Shown here: positions 1 to 44,760 of the stretch, piece by piece | How positions within the stretch are numbered: the stretch's first letter is position 1 | Layout of the letters: every line of letters starts with the position of its first letter | Source of the DNA: Dreissena polymorpha | Lineage: Eukaryota; Mollusca; Bivalvia; Myida; Dreissenidae | Direction of reading: 5' to 3' | DNA: 64,000 bases | Assembly: GCF_020536995.1 (NCBI RefSeq) | Contig: NC_068355.1 | Location: 123,682,537 to 123,746,536 of the forward strand | The notes under the pieces: model-generated | Told to the model about the DNA's origin: nothing | The model's database searches: none | What the model saw: the letters and a program-made list of their open reading frames with translations, nothing else | Position numbers and translations under genes: made by a program

Positions 1-1282
1 AATATATAATATATTACCTGCCAATTTGTAGATGTTTATATTATTGTGTGCGGTACATCAAAATTTTGAGCGTACATAAATTGCAATTTTGTGGTTAATA
101 CTTGTACGTGTCATATTCCATACATGTGGTATCTCCATTGTTCTAGAATGAAAAGGTAACTACGTGTATACGAACATTTGCGAGTGTTTTTTTTTAATTT
201 AAAACTTCTGAAACAATAGTACTTCGGATTTATACTCATTTACTATTAAATGCATATACACTCGTCCCAACAAAACAACATTATAGTATGTTAACTATAT
301 CTATGTATTGCCAACTTACATATCCTTAATGGATAGCGAGAAGCCCAACTCTTGATCATTTTTTGAGTTTCATAGAAGCCAGCAACGTCTTATTGTGTCA
401 AAAACGAGGTATGTATAATTATGCATTTAATGTTAATATGATCACAACAATTGCATGTTTAATTTCGGTACGAACATATAATATTCCGCAGGTACTATAA
501 AGAGTAATATTTGGATTGTTTAGTGCGTGCAGTTCGCTCGCTGTAGCGTGCATTTTTGTCTTCTTCCACAGTAACTGCGTATTTTCGTCTCATAACATGA
601 CACAATAAATCACACGTTTATACTTTAATAGTTTCTTAGTACTTTAGTTTATTAAGTATACAGAGGGATTGTTTTTACAGCCTATACATCATATACTATT
701 GGCAATTACTTGTTAAAATTATTATAGCTTTTTAAACATACACATGTACACATACCGTAATTGTCTATAACAGCTCACAAATTGTTATGACTTTGATTTT
801 TTTTATTGAAACGATTTTGGCGTTGGTTTCTTGGACAGTGATCAAATAAAATTGTTTAAAAGAGGTAATGAAAGGCATTCGACATCATAACAGGAAAGCA
901 ATAGCGTTATTTTTTCTGAAGAAAAACTTACAAGGTCAAAAGGTGTAAAATTGTCTTTTATAAAGCTATTTGTCCAGGGAAATTTTGATATTATATGTGA
1001 ATATAATTTTCCGTTGCAAATATAAGCACCGACAAGCATTACATACACCACAACATAGCACAATGCGTCTGAATACGTCTACCCGAATAATACAATATTT
1101 ACAAACACAATACAATCCCACACTCAATGACAAGCCCATCATTCAGTGCTAATTTTTCCAATGTGACCTATTCAAACCGGTACGATTGCCTTTCCCAGAG
1201 ATTCACAGGTACTTGAAGTACGCATTTTCAATGATATAATGCCTATTAATCATTTCAATCAGAGTCACCATATACACTCATA
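1..1282. other. 3' flank of the SLC13-like gene, no other gene
   Basis: AT-rich sequence that holds the probable 3' UTR (about 1282 down to 650-800). No other coding pattern or repeat family was recognised here. Confidence 0.5.
648..807 (-). promoter_or_regulatory. Candidate poly(A) signals of the SLC13-like gene
   Basis: On the minus strand AATAAA occurs at 807-802 and at 653-648, about 475 and 630 nt after the stop codon. These are the first canonical hexamers downstream. AT-rich DNA yields this hexamer by chance, so the call is tentative. Confidence 0.3.
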
Positions 1283-33550
<32,268 letters not shown>

Positions 33551-34610
33551 TTCCCAGTGAAAGCCACTCCGTTCTCTCGTTTTATTGTACGAACGCAGCA
33601 AATACGTTCTGCTTAAATACTAGAATAAACTTCTAAAGCAGTACGTGCGCGTAGCTATGCTGTTTACAGTTTTACTAGCGTAGGGTCTTTTATTTCGTGA
33701 TTATTTGAGATATTTATCACTCATGGGTACTTTTCAATGAGTCAGTAATACATTATAACATTAATCTCGAAGTTTTAAAATGAATAAAATAAGCTAATTT
33801 TAATTATATCGGTCGCATTGTAATTCCAGAACATTTTGTCAACTCATGCTTAAAACGAAATAATGTTTGCGTTAGCGTTGTCTGTGGTGGTGTGGTGGTA
33901 CTAAACCACGTGTACCTAAGACCCCTCGTGGTTAATTCGTGCGTATCATAACTGCATGCAGTTGATTGTAAGCCGATAAACATATCTGCATCGAACGCTA
34001 TTTATAAAATAACATAATACATAAACACGAATAAATACAGCTAAACTAGTGTCGTATTAAATTTGAAATATTCTGCATTAAATAACTTCGTGGGAGCAAG
34101 AATTGCAAAGAAGAAACTTATTGTTTTACTTAATTAGTGGATTCAGCAAGGGACTAACTCTCTCGAGTGGAATACAATGGGTCTATGATAATGACGATGA
34201 GTTGTGCAACGTTTTTTGTTGATAACAAAACAACAACCGACTTTTAAAAACCTGCTGTTGTATTGCGAAAAATACCTGCTACGCATGAGAACGGTGGCTA
34301 ATGACTCCCGAGCTTAATATAAGAAGCAGGCGAATTCCAATTCAGAGCCATAAAAATATTGGATTATTTGGCTTCACAAAGTTCATTTCATTCAAAAGAC
34401 TTTGAAAAACAATTTAACCCATAACCAATGTGTATGGTAATCAGATATGAGTATTTGAAATATCTTGCGTCTGAGTTGAGACGGTCGCTTACAAATAAAG
34501 TTTAAGTATGATTCAATAGGTATACGTGCTATTTACATCTGTAGAGTATAGAATGGCACAGTGCGGAACGGGAGTTAAATCTTCACATAAGTTGAGAGAA
34601 GCCTAATTAA
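33551..34610. other. Region upstream of the SLC13-like start codon
   Basis: AT-rich DNA expected to hold the promoter and 5' UTR. Apart from the weak TATA-like box at 33619-33612, I see no coding pattern or repeat family. Confidence 0.4.
33612..33619 (-). promoter_or_regulatory. TATA-like box upstream of the SLC13-like start
   Basis: TATTTAAG on the minus strand, about 62 nt before the ATG. The transcription start is unknown and a non-coding first exon further upstream is possible. Confidence 0.2.
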
Positions 34611-34780
34611 AGGGACGGTACCACTAAACAAGTATCATGAGTTCGTCCTTGATTTTTAATAGCAAGATAATTTGAAAGAAATGCTAATAAATCTCCCCGA
34701 ATATCTGCTGCTTTAAGTTAGAACAAAAGACCATCATGCCATACTTTGTCGAAGGCTTTACTAATATCAAAAAAATCAAA
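34611..34780 (-). mobile_element. LINE reverse transcriptase fragment (motif A onward), CR1/Jockey-like
   Basis: The minus strand encodes DISKAFDKVWHDGLLF, the classic LINE RT motif A block. A stop codon follows, then LKAADIRGDLLAFLSNYLA, which matches the next RT segment. It ends before the catalytic DD box. It begins exactly where the LINE at 46.40-48.39 kb breaks off (…VRVVF), on the same strand and in collinear order. Confidence 0.75.
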
Positions 34781-34869
34781 GCGCCGTAGGCGCTGAAGGC
34801 CTGGGGCTAGATTGAGGGTGCTTGGAAAGAAGTGTAGTGACTAAACTGAAGTAAATGTAAACGGATCCA

Positions 34870-35305
34870 CGCTATTTTGCTGCCAGATACAGTGTACATG
34901 TATGCTGATGTTATGAAGTTAAAGGCTTAACATGTTACTCGTGCTTAATATGTCTATCTAGTTTTAAACACTTCGACCTTTAAGCTAAGGTCATTCAATG
35001 GTCAAGGTCATCATAAAATAGGTCAGTGGGAAGGTCTTGTCCAAAGGGGAGTTATGGACAAAAATAAAGTAATTCCAATCATGAACCAAAGTTATGGTGA
35101 ATGTTAAGTTATTGGGTGCTTTGAGTTTTGAGTTCAAGGACCAAAGTCATCAAGAAATATGTCCGTGGGAAGGTGTTGATCAAAGAAGAGTTGTGTACAA
35201 ATATCAAGTGAAAAAATTATTCTGTAGTATGGAAGTTATGGCAAAAGTATAATTTTTCGAACATACAGTTCAGAAACCATATGCCTGCCTTCGGGGCATA
35301 AAAAC
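34870..35305 (+). repeat. Diverged interspersed repeat with GGGGCATAAAAAC tail
   Basis: Contains two 'gtggaaggt(c/g)ttg.ccaaa' type units about 135 bp apart and ends TTCGGGGCATAAAAAC. The tail is shared with the repeat at 17581-17856. Confidence 0.45.
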
Positions 35306-35839
35306 AATGTATGTATGAACAAGTTAAAATTAAATATTAACATGAAGTTCAAAAAACAAGTACCAAATTTTAATTGTTTTATCCATAGTCTCAAACTTAA
35401 AGTCCAGATTGAGAAAGAAATAGCCCTCAGTAATGACACATTACAAAACTTTGAACAAAAATGGAATCGGATTAAATTCTCATGATGTTTGTCCACTTAT
35501 ATACATTTCACTCTAATGTAAGTTTATCTTTCTAAAATATTTTTGTATGTTTTTTTTTCAATCTTATAAGATCATTTTGAATATACAACGAAACACACAA
35601 GTCCAGTATGCTTTCTTCCGACTTTATACAACTCATCATTTTTCATAACAATTCTTCTATTATTTTTTCTTTTCTCTTTAAAAAAAATACATATTAGCAT
35701 ATCTTGTATAACATGTCTGAACTTTATTGCTTTGTACAATCACTATGTTGTATATATTCATGTATAAATTGTATGTATTATATTGAATAATAAAAAAAAA
35801 AATAATTAAATATTAGATTTATGGTTGTATTTTACAGAC

Positions 35840-36530
35840 AAACATTTTCAAGAGATGAAGAGGAAGATTCATAAGTAAGACTATTTCTTTAACTGAAGTG
35901 TTAATCGGATATCAAGCTTCTCATTTATACTCTGGACAAGCAATATCAAGTGTTGACAAGAGCACTGTCAACGGGTGCAGGACGCTGGAATACAAGTGCT
36001 TGACACAGACTAAGTTTCAAATCCAAAAAGAGGAATAGTTTCCTCATGTCAATAGAAGTAGGTCATCACATATTAATTCTACAAGAGTGTTGAATTTCAA
36101 GTTGAAAGCTTTTAATGATTGAGAAATTGAAGTCGGAAAAGGGGAATAACTCTTACAAAATGGTGAATAGTTGTCTTCTGTTGTCAGTAGATGAAGGTGT
36201 TGATATTCTACAAGTGCATAGACTTCGAAGTTGAAAGCTTCGATAGTGTTTGAGAAATTGTAAGTCGGTAATAACAAGTAAAATATGAAGGATAAAGTTA
36301 TGTGCTTTTGTCAGAAGTTGCATGTCATCATATTATATAAGTGTGCGGACTGTCAAGTTGAAAGGTTGGTCAATGTGTGAGAAAATTAAGTTTTTTTTTG
36401 AGAATTTGCCAATATTTCTATGTACTAAGTCAAAAAAAGGGCAGATAATTCCATAAATATAGGTCACCCGGTAACCAGCCTTGTCAGTATGGACTTAACA
36501 GGCGAAATTGAGCAAGTATAGTAAGTTTGA
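35840..36530 (+). repeat. Decayed tandem array, units of about 160 bp
   Basis: Recurring 'caagttgaaagctt' blocks near 36100, 36225 and 36355, followed by 'gagaaatt(g)' and 'gaataact' blocks. Non-coding. Confidence 0.4.
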
Positions 36531-36729
36531 AGAGGATATCTTTGATGGTCTTTGCGGAAATTGACATTTACAGACAACTAAACAAACGCGGACGCCGACT
36601 ACATGGCTATGACAATAGCCCTTGTTTTGTTCTAAAAGTCGAGCTAAAAAGGGAGATATTAATAAAGTTATGTGTGACTTGTAGACTATTTTCAATCAAT
36701 ATAATGAAAATGATGGCATTTTGAAATGA

Positions 36730-37893
36730 AAGTGCTTTTGATAATGAAATGTTTGAAAATGGTTTTGAGATCAATCTGAAGGCAGGGCAGTTACCAATAC
36801 CATCGTAATAAATGAACAAGTACTTAGTGCTGAGATTAATTTAATGAACACAATGTATCAACAACCTGTAGAACATGGAAGGTAATTGTTTTTAACATCA
36901 AAGCTTAATATAACTTGACATAATGAACTATTAATCTAGCTCTACAAAATGATTTTAAAATGTTTGGAACAAGAATGGTGTCATGCAATTCTCGTTCTTT
37001 TGTGTGAGTATTAACATATGTACTGTAAATGTACAAGGGCTAAATAACAAAGACAAATGCACTAAAAGTTTCAAATGGTTAGACAAAAAAAAGTAATATA
37101 TGTCTTTTTTAAACAGGAAAGTCACCTAAAACATACCTTAGCAAAAACATTGAAAAGTGGTTGGGACGGAGATATTTATCTTAGCGGACAACATACAAAT
37201 AAACAAGGCATCGCTTGTCTGAGTAAAAGTCATACAGGAATAACAGTGGATTACTTGAACGAAATAATGATTGGCAGACAAGCAAGTAAAGATATAAAAA
37301 TACACGAAACACAATTAACATTAATGAACGTTTACGGTCCGAACATAGATGAATCCAAATGTTATAATAAATAACCAAGATACGAACATTATAGTCGGAG
37401 AGGATGTCAATATTGTTCTTAACCCATTATTAGAGATAAAAGAAATGGAAATCTTTATACTCACTCCAAAAAAAGGAACATTTTGAATAACATAATTGAA
37501 AACTACAATTTGATAGACATATGGCATACAGTTAATCATAATGAAAGAAAATTCACCTGGCACTCAAACACAAAACCAGCAATATTTTGGAGATAAGATC
37601 TTTTAAATATGCGAGTCTATTTGCAACATTATCGACACATGCAAAATAAAACCAGGATTTATGACTGATCACTCGATAGTTGAACTTTAACTGCATGAAA
37701 TACAACCTGAAAGAGGCCCAAGGTACTTTAAAAGTAAATAATAGCTTCTGAAAAGATACACAATATCAAACACAAATATAACAGGTAATAACCAATACAG
37801 TTTAAGATAACAAAGATGCAAATCCAAACACCTTATGGGAAATAATTAAAGGCAAGATACTTAACACAACAATAAGATGCACGTCATTTAAAA
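36730..37893 (+). mobile_element. L1-like LINE fragment: AP endonuclease region
   Basis: From about 37075 the plus strand encodes QESHLKHT, then W-D-G-D-I-Y-L-S and KQGIACLSKSHTG, then TLMNVYGPN. This is the order of the L1-type endonuclease (QETH, G.RGVAIL, NVYGPN). Further pieces follow in shifted frames (NLIDIWHT, KFTWHS at 37.5-37.56 kb). The open frame is broken by several frame shifts and stops. It is interrupted at about 37893 by the 165-bp-unit repeat. Confidence 0.7.
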
Positions 37894-39382
37894 CAAGAGG
37901 GCCGTTAGGCCCTAAGGCGCTCACCTGAGAGCAAAAGGGACCAGACAATTCTGGACAAATGCAAGCTGTTTCATTAGGACTAGACCAAAAAGTGACATTC
38001 AACATGTTTTTTTTTATATATTTGACTTAGTGACCTCGTTTTTAAGCTCATATGACCCAGTTTCAATCTTCGCTAAGATTTCATTGGGACAAAATAATGT
38101 TTTGACAAAGTTTCATGTAGATTGGCCAATAAATGAGGCTAATATAGCGTCAACAAGTTTTCACTAAAGCCATATAAGGACAACTGCCCCCCCCCCCCGG
38201 GCGGCAATATTTTTCAACGAATCATAACCATTTTCAAACTCAGCTGAGCTATTGTTAGAACAAATGTTTTAATCAAGTTTCATAAAGATTGGATAATTAT
38301 TGTGACTTCTAGTGTTAACATTACTAAAAAGCCATATAAGGAAAAATGCCACGCCCCCTTGCGGCCATGTTTTTAAACGGACCTCAACCATTTTCGATCT
38401 GAGCCCAGATATCATTAGTACAAATATTCTGACCAAGTTTCATAGGCATTGGACCACAAATGTGACTTCTAGCGTTATAACAAGGTTTTACTATAGCCAT
38501 GTAAGGAAAACTGGCCCGCCCCCTGGCAGCCATGTTTTTCAACAGACCAGAACCATTTTCAAACTCATCCGAGATATGGTCTGAAGAAATGTTCTGACTA
38601 AGTTTCATGAAGATTGGACAATAAATGTGACTTCTAGAGTGTTAAAAAGGTCTTACTATACACTAAAGCTATATAAGGAAAACTGCAACGACCACTGGCG
38701 GCCATGTTTTTCATTCAACTGGAACCATTTTCGAACTCGTTTAAGATTTTATTGGAAAACATGTTCTGACGGACTAAAAATGTGACTTCTAGATTGTTAA
38801 CAAGGTTTTACTGTAGCCATTTAAGGAAAAACTGCCACGCCACCTGGCAGCCATGTTTTTCAACCAACCGGAACCATATTCGAACTCGTCCAAGATATCA
38901 TTAGAACAAATGTTCTGACTAAGTTTCATGAAGATTGGAAATAAATTTGACTTCTACAGTGTGAACAAGTTTTACTATAGCCATAATAGGAAAACTGCCC
39001 CGCCCCCTGGCGGCCATGTTTTTCTTTCAACCGGAACCATTTTTGAACTTGTCAAAGATTTTATTGGGACACATGTTCCGACCAAGTTTCATGCTGATTG
39101 GACAAAAATGTAACTTCTAGAGTCTTAACAAGGTTTTACAATAGCCATATTAGGAAAACTGCCACGCCCCCTGGCATCCAGGTTTTTCAACAACAAGAAG
39201 CATTTTCGAACTCGTCCAAGATATTAATGGGTCACATGTTCTGACCAAGTTTTATGAAGATTGGACAATAAATGTGACCTCTAAAGTGTTAACAAGGTAA
39301 ATGTTGACGCTGCACGACAGACGACGCACAAAAGGCGATCACAAAAGCTCACCATGAGCACGTTGTGCTCAGGTAAGCTAAA
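37894..39382 (+). repeat. Best-preserved copy of the 165-bp-unit repeat, inserted in the LINE
   Basis: Opens AACAAGAGGGCCGTTAGGCC and GCGCTCACCTGAGAGC and closes GATCACAAAAGCTCACCATG, GAGCACG and TGCTCAGGTAAGC plus an A-run. It has seven units, with GGCCATGTTTTTC blocks at about 38200, 38360, 38525, 38696, 38845, 39008 and 39170. The ends GCTCACCTGAG and CTCAGGTRAGC are inverted repeats. It separates LINE endonuclease and linker coding, so it is younger than that LINE. Confidence 0.75.
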
Positions 39383-40070
39383 AAAAAAAGAAACACACAA
39401 ACTTGAAAATGAAGCCATAAAAGTCATTGAAGCACTTGAAAAACAGATGCATAAAAGAAACACAAATTATACCACCTCCATTGAAGAAGGAAATTCTTAC
39501 AAAAAAAATTATAATAGAAGGAATTTATCACACACACCTCAATGGCATAATACTTCGAGCACGGGCACAGCATGTTGAATACTATGAAAACAATACAAAA
39601 TACTGTGCAAACATTTTAAAACGTAGAAGCAAACACAAAACTATACACAGACTAGTAGTTAATGGCAAAGACATAACAAATAAAAGTCAAACAATAGAAA
39701 AAGCCTATTTTTCGAAACACTATAATCGAAATCATGTCGAAAATAACAACCTCTGTAAAATAACACATCATGCTATAAAGGAAGAGGAATAACAAGTATG
39801 TGAAGGATTACAAACTGAATATGAATATTGTGAAAATAACAGAACAAGCCTATTTTTTGAAACACTCTATAAACGAAAGAATGTCGAAAATAACACCCTC
39901 TGTAAAAAACCACATCATGCTTTAAATGAAGAATAAAAAGAAGTATGTGACGGATTACTAACTGAATATGAATGTGGACTAGCTCTTAAAGAAATGCAAA
40001 ATAACAAAAGTTCGGGATCTGATATCATCACTAACAAGTGTTATAAAATATTTTGGAACGATATTTAAAC
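39383..40070 (+). mobile_element. L1-like LINE fragment: linker and start of RT
   Basis: The plus strand encodes RARAQHVEYYENNTKYCANI, then KHKTIHRLVVNGKDI, matching the L1 linker (R.KA.W.E.GE.NTKYF...K..I..L...G). Near 39990-40060 LKEMQNNKSSGSD and YKIFW match the RT start. A stretch of about 155 bp at 39685-39985 is duplicated in tandem. The frame is interrupted by stops. Confidence 0.7.
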
Positions 40071-40109
40071 ACATTTAACTAATTCACTAAATTATTCATT
40101 CATTTAACA

Positions 40110-40700
40110 ATGGAGGTCTTACCACGCAGAAAGCAAAGTGTTAATGATAATGAAATGTTTAAAAAATGGTATCAAGATCAATTTAAATGAAGGCAGGGCA
40201 TAGTTACCAATACCATTGTAATAAATGAACAAGTACGTAGATCAATTTAATGAACAGAATGTATCAACAATCTGTAGGACATAGAAGGTTATTGTTTTTA
40301 ACGTCAAAGCGTAATATAATTTTGCATAATTTAGTATTAACAAATAATCTAGCTCTACAAAATGATTTTAAAATGTTAAAAACAAAAAAAGTGGCATGTA
40401 TTTCTCCTCCTTTTGTATGAATATTAACATATGTACTATAAATGTAAAAGGGCTAAATAACAAAGACAAACACACTTAAATTTTCAAATGGTTAGACGAA
40501 AAAAAGTCTTTTACACGAAAATCACATCACACGTACCTTCGCACAAACATTGAAAAGTGCATGGGACGGAGATATTTATCTTAGCGGACAGCATACAAAT
40601 AAACAAGGCATCACTTAACTGATCAAAAGTAAAACAGGAATAGCAGTGGATAACTTGAAAGAAATAATGATTGGCAGACAAGCAAGTATAGATATAACAA
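40110..40700 (+). mobile_element. Second copy of the L1-like 5'/endonuclease region
   Basis: About 560 bp aligned in the same orientation with 36730-37305, including the block encoding DGDIYLSGQHTNKQG. It is more decayed and stops before NVYGPN. Either an independent 5' fragment or part of a local duplication. Confidence 0.65.
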
Positions 40701-40744
40701 GCAAATTCGTTGAATTGATATCCCCTGCCAATATGCTGCTGGAC

Positions 40745-41275
40745 ACAAAAGTGTTATATTTGACACTCAAAAAAGCATTTTTTCAAGATAAAAAGGTCCA
40801 TAACTCCATTATGAACAGATAATGTACAATGCCATTTGGCGTGCATTATTATCTTATCAATATATATACTCATTCCAAGTTTCAATGAAATCCGCCAAAG
40901 CACTTTCAAGACATGGCTGCCGACACGCAAACAAATGCATTTTTTTAAGATACAAAGGGCCATAACTCCGTTATTAACAGATGGTGTACAATGCCATTTG
41001 GCGTGCATCATCCTCTTATCCATATATATACTTATACCAAGTTTCAATGAAAACCGCCAAAGCACTTCCAAGATATGGCTCCGGACACAAAAGTCCCTAT
41101 AGTAAAAAGCATTTTTTTCAAGATACAAAGGGCCATAACTCTGTTTTTAACAGATAGATGGTATACAATGCCAATTGGCGTGCATCATCCTCTTATGCAT
41201 ATATATACTCATACCAAGTTTCAATGAAATCCGCCGAAGCACTTCAAAGATATGGCTCCGGACACTTTTTTAGAA
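40745..41275 (+). repeat. Tandem array, about 157 bp x 3
   Basis: Three units with AAGATACAAAGGGCCATAAC, GCGTGCATCATC and ACCAAGTTTCAATGAAA blocks and a GGCTCCGGACAC end. The frames crossing it in both directions merely follow the repeat. Confidence 0.75.
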
Positions 41276-41429
41276 GAAGTATGCATATTATAATACGATA
41301 AATACAATAATAGCTCATATAATGACACGAGCTAATCTACACAGACCACATATTATAAATCCCTGCAGAGCCTGTGTCCAAAGATTTTGTATCTATTTGT
41401 CAGTCAACAAAAGTTGTCCAGGTCAGCCA

Positions 41430-41832
41430 ATGTCGGTCTTTAAAAACACATGTAGAGATACAAGGTCAAGGTCACAGGGGTCAAAATGTTTGTGCGTATG
41501 GAAAGGCATTGTCCATATAAACATGCATACCAAATATGAAGGTTATATCTCAAGGGACATAGAAGTTATGAGCATTTTTCGAAACCTTAACGCAGATTTT
41601 GAAACCTAAACGCAGACCATAAGTTCAAGGTCAAGGTCACAGGGGTCAAAATTTGTGTGTGTATGGAAAGGCCTTGCCCATATACACATGCATACCAAAT
41701 ACGAAGGCTTTATCTCAAGGGACATTGAAGTTATGAGCATTTTTCGAAACCTCAACGCAAAGTGTGACGGAAAGACGGACAGTCCGATCACTATATGCTC
41801 CCTTTTCTTCAAAAGGGGGCATAAAAAACATA
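41430..41832 (+). repeat. Interspersed repeat, two units of about 180 bp, GGGGGCATAAAAAAC tail
   Basis: Two 'aggtcaaggtcacaggggtc' units, each followed by 'catgcataccaaatat' and 'atctcaagggaca'. The end is 'gacggaaagacggacag' plus AAAAGGGGGCATAAAAAAC. The tail is shared with 17581-17856. Confidence 0.65.
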
Positions 41833-41904
41833 GCAAAAAGAAATTACAATCTTCGAACATAGAAATCATCTACAATGTATGCTTAAATGAAAAATAAAGA
41901 AAAC

Positions 41905-43400
41905 AAGAGCGTCAGAGGACAGCGCGCTCGACTATTCGAGTGCTTGGCAGTATAACATAAGCCATCATGGAGAAATTAATCAAATTAATCAATAAGGTCA
42001 AGGTAATTGTTCAGGTATATTTTCAACAATCTATTGAGAATTTGTAAAGACATAAAACAAACTAATAAGATTTTTTTTTCAAGTTTGATAGCAATAGCTT
42101 GGGTGGGATGTTTGGATGGTCCTTCAAAAATTAAGTAAATAAATATTTGTTTCTTTTTTTTAAACCATGTTTCATAGAAAAGAAAAAATGTGGGTTGGGT
42201 AGGGGGGGGGGGTTGAGCGGGGGTATAATGTGGGGCGTGGTCATTTATTAGAAAGTCTTTCAAAAATATAAAAGGAAAACAAAATTTATTATTATTTTTT
42301 TGGGGGGGGGGGTGGGTGCAGGGATTCTGAGTTGGGGCTTGGGGTATTGTTTTGTTTGGGTGGAGTCTATTATGGTATTCAGGTAAGTGTTGTATTGTCA
42401 AATTATGAATAAAATCTTATAATACATTAAGAAGTTATGAACATTTAACTAAAATTTATTCTTGTGACCTTGAGAGTCAAGGCATTCAAAGGTTAAGGTA
42501 CAATTTAACTTGCCAGGTACAGTACCCTCATGAAATTAAGAAAATATTTGAAGTTTGAAAGCAATAGCTTTGATACTTTAGAAGTCAAGTAGATCTAAAC
42601 ACAAAATTTAAGAACATAATCAGTTACTTAGACAAAAAAGGGCCATACTTCTTACACAATGCTTGATACAGTTGTCTGCTGTTGTTTATAGATTGGGGTA
42701 ATGTTGGTAAAACAGTTTGCAAAATATAAAAGCAATATGTCAAGGGATATTGAAAATATTTGAGGTGGTACGCAAACTTTAACATAGATTTAACAATAAT
42801 ATGCATATTCTAAGTGAAAAAAGGGCCATAATTTTTACAAAATGGTTGATACAGTTGTCTGCTCTTGTTTAAAGGTTGGGGTCATGTTGGTAAAGAAGTA
42901 TGCAAAATATTAAAGCAATATGACAAGGGACATAGGAAATATTTGGGGTGGTACGCAAATTTTAACATTAATAATATGCATATTCGAAGTGAAAAAAGGG
43001 CCATAATTCATACAAAATGCTTGATTCAGTTGTCTGCTCTTGTTTAAAGGTTTGGGTCATGTTGGTGAAGAAGTATGCAAAATATTAAAGCAATATGTCA
43101 ATGGACATAGGAAATATTTGGGGTGGTACGGTTACCGTACGCAAACTTTAACATTAATAGTATGAATATTCTAAGTGTACAAAGGGCCATAATTCTACAA
43201 AATGCTTCATACAGTTGTCTGCTCCTGTTTAAAGGTTGGGGTCATGTTTGTAAAGAAGTATGCACAATATTTACCCCCTAAGCAATATGTCAAGGCACAT
43301 AGGAAATATTTGGGTTGGTACGCAAACTTTAACATTTGTACGCTCACGCCGACGCCGGGGTGAGTAGGATAGCTCCACTATATATATTTCATATATAATA
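41905..43400 (+). repeat. Interspersed repeat with four internal units of about 175 bp
   Basis: Opens CAAGAGCGTCAGAGGACAGC and GCGCTCGACTATTCGAGTGC. Four 'aagggccataattc...gttgtctgct' units run from 42620 to 43330. It closes ACGCTCACGCCGACGCCGGG and GTGAGTAGGATAGCTCC. G-rich runs at 42200-42320 are part of it. Non-coding; the build (hairpin start, tandem middle, fixed end) parallels the other families here. Confidence 0.65.
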
Positions 43401-43806
43401 GGCTTTATAATAATAAGCTAAAAATGGGGGTCACCAGTGAAAACGAAAAGTTCCCGCTTTACAATCAAGGTTACCCCCCTTTTCCAGAAACGCCATACTT
43501 AATTTGAGATTTTTATATGTGAGCTAAATGTTCAACAATTATTATAAATAGATAAAAAAGAGGAAAAGCCTATAATAAACCCATAAACATATAAACATAC
43601 ATACATCTCATATATCATGTGTGAAATGGAACCTACTCAGTGCAGTTAGTTTTGCTAACCTTGTTAAAAATTGCACGTGAAATGCGTTCTTCTATAAATA
43701 AGACTTGAAAATGTTACAGGCGAATAAGAACATTAATAATTAAGTAACAAGGCACATATAATCATTCAATCAAACACGTTTAAAGGAAAATAGATTTATC
43801 AATGTA

Positions 43807-44060
43807 TCAATGACAAGTGATACTATTGATATTAAAAATTAAACTTATTATGACAAACAAAACAAATACACGATTGTCATGGTAGTTCTTTAAAGAACTT
43901 CGACAGGTTGGAATAAGTGTCTCCAAAAGACGCTTGGCATTGGTGACCCTGGGCTGACCGTCAAAGTTATTCATTATAAAAATGTTCTTGAGACCATCGC
44001 GTTCAAAAATCATTTTAAGATGCATAAGGTTGAGTCCAGAGCCAGCTATAATATTTATGT
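43807..44060 (-). pseudogene. Possible 3'-5' exonuclease (PML-C/DnaQ-like) C-terminal remnant
   Basis: The minus strand encodes AGSGLNLMHLKMIFERDGLK and NNFDGQPRVTNAKRLLETLI. This layout (SGL..HLK.I..RDG...DGQPRVTN.KR) reminds me of the C-terminal part of PML-like exonuclease proteins common in bivalves. The resemblance is from memory only. No catalytic DEDD motifs were seen in the surrounding frames, so at most this is a fragment. Confidence 0.25.
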
Positions 44061-44650
44061 TGTTGCAGCATTGAACACATGACTGTAAACAAGAACACTC
44101 AGTGACTGCAAGTTCCTAGCTTTTTTACGGGTTGAATTTGAGTCCATAATCTGTCTGGTTTCATTTTCATCCTGCACAGGTAATCAGCATACAATGTATC
44201 ACTGAAATGTTGAAGTTGATATTTGACTAGTACATGTAGTTATATTCAGACAGGTTCATAAGATCATCAATAAGTTTCAGTCGAACAAAATTATGCACAA
44301 TTGCAAATTGTGTATGAATAATTTTAACCATTTGTATTTATTAAAATAAAAATATTTAGTCTTTTCTTATTAATTTGGCTTCAATAAGCCTTCTCAAAGT
44401 TGTTTCTATAAATTGACAACATTTTCTTCAAGTTATTTAACAAAATAATTATATACAGATGTCAAATACACAAGCACTTGTATAGGAGTAAGAAATGATA
44501 TTAGTGTTTCATGAGAAGTGTGAAATGATCCATTAAGATATGCGTCATCGTTTTTATTTATTCAGACATTCACGACATAGCATGTCATTACTAGTATTTT
44601 ATATGATAAACCCCTTTAAACTTGATTAATAAGTAAGTATAAACACCACA

Positions 44651-44760
44651 TATCCAGTAGGGATAATACATGTATTTGGTATTAACATTTGGATGAAGAA
44701 TGTATATACATTCTTCATCCAAATGTTAAAACCAAATACATGTATTATCCCTACTGGATA
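44651..44760. repeat. 110-bp near-perfect palindrome
   Basis: Arms of 55 bp (44651-44705 and 44706-44760) are reverse complements with a single mismatch and no spacer. Outer ends are TATCCAGTAGGG... and ...CCCTACTGGATA; the centre is AATGTATATACATT. Confidence 0.95.

Noticed and set aside
38000-39300. CRISPR-like array or satellite
   Set aside because: Units of about 165 bp diverge too much and have no constant short repeat with unique spacers; eukaryotic context; bounded by element end blocks.
40754-41128. 124-codon minus-strand frame with internal repeats
   Set aside because: Follows the 157-bp tandem array exactly; the protein repeats are the DNA repeats.
41985-42401. Pro-rich 138-codon frame on the minus strand
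   Set aside because: Created by G-rich runs in a non-coding interspersed repeat; no domain resemblance.
44651-44760. Palindrome as a microRNA precursor
   Set aside because: The arms are 55 bp with no loop, unlike a pre-miRNA hairpin.
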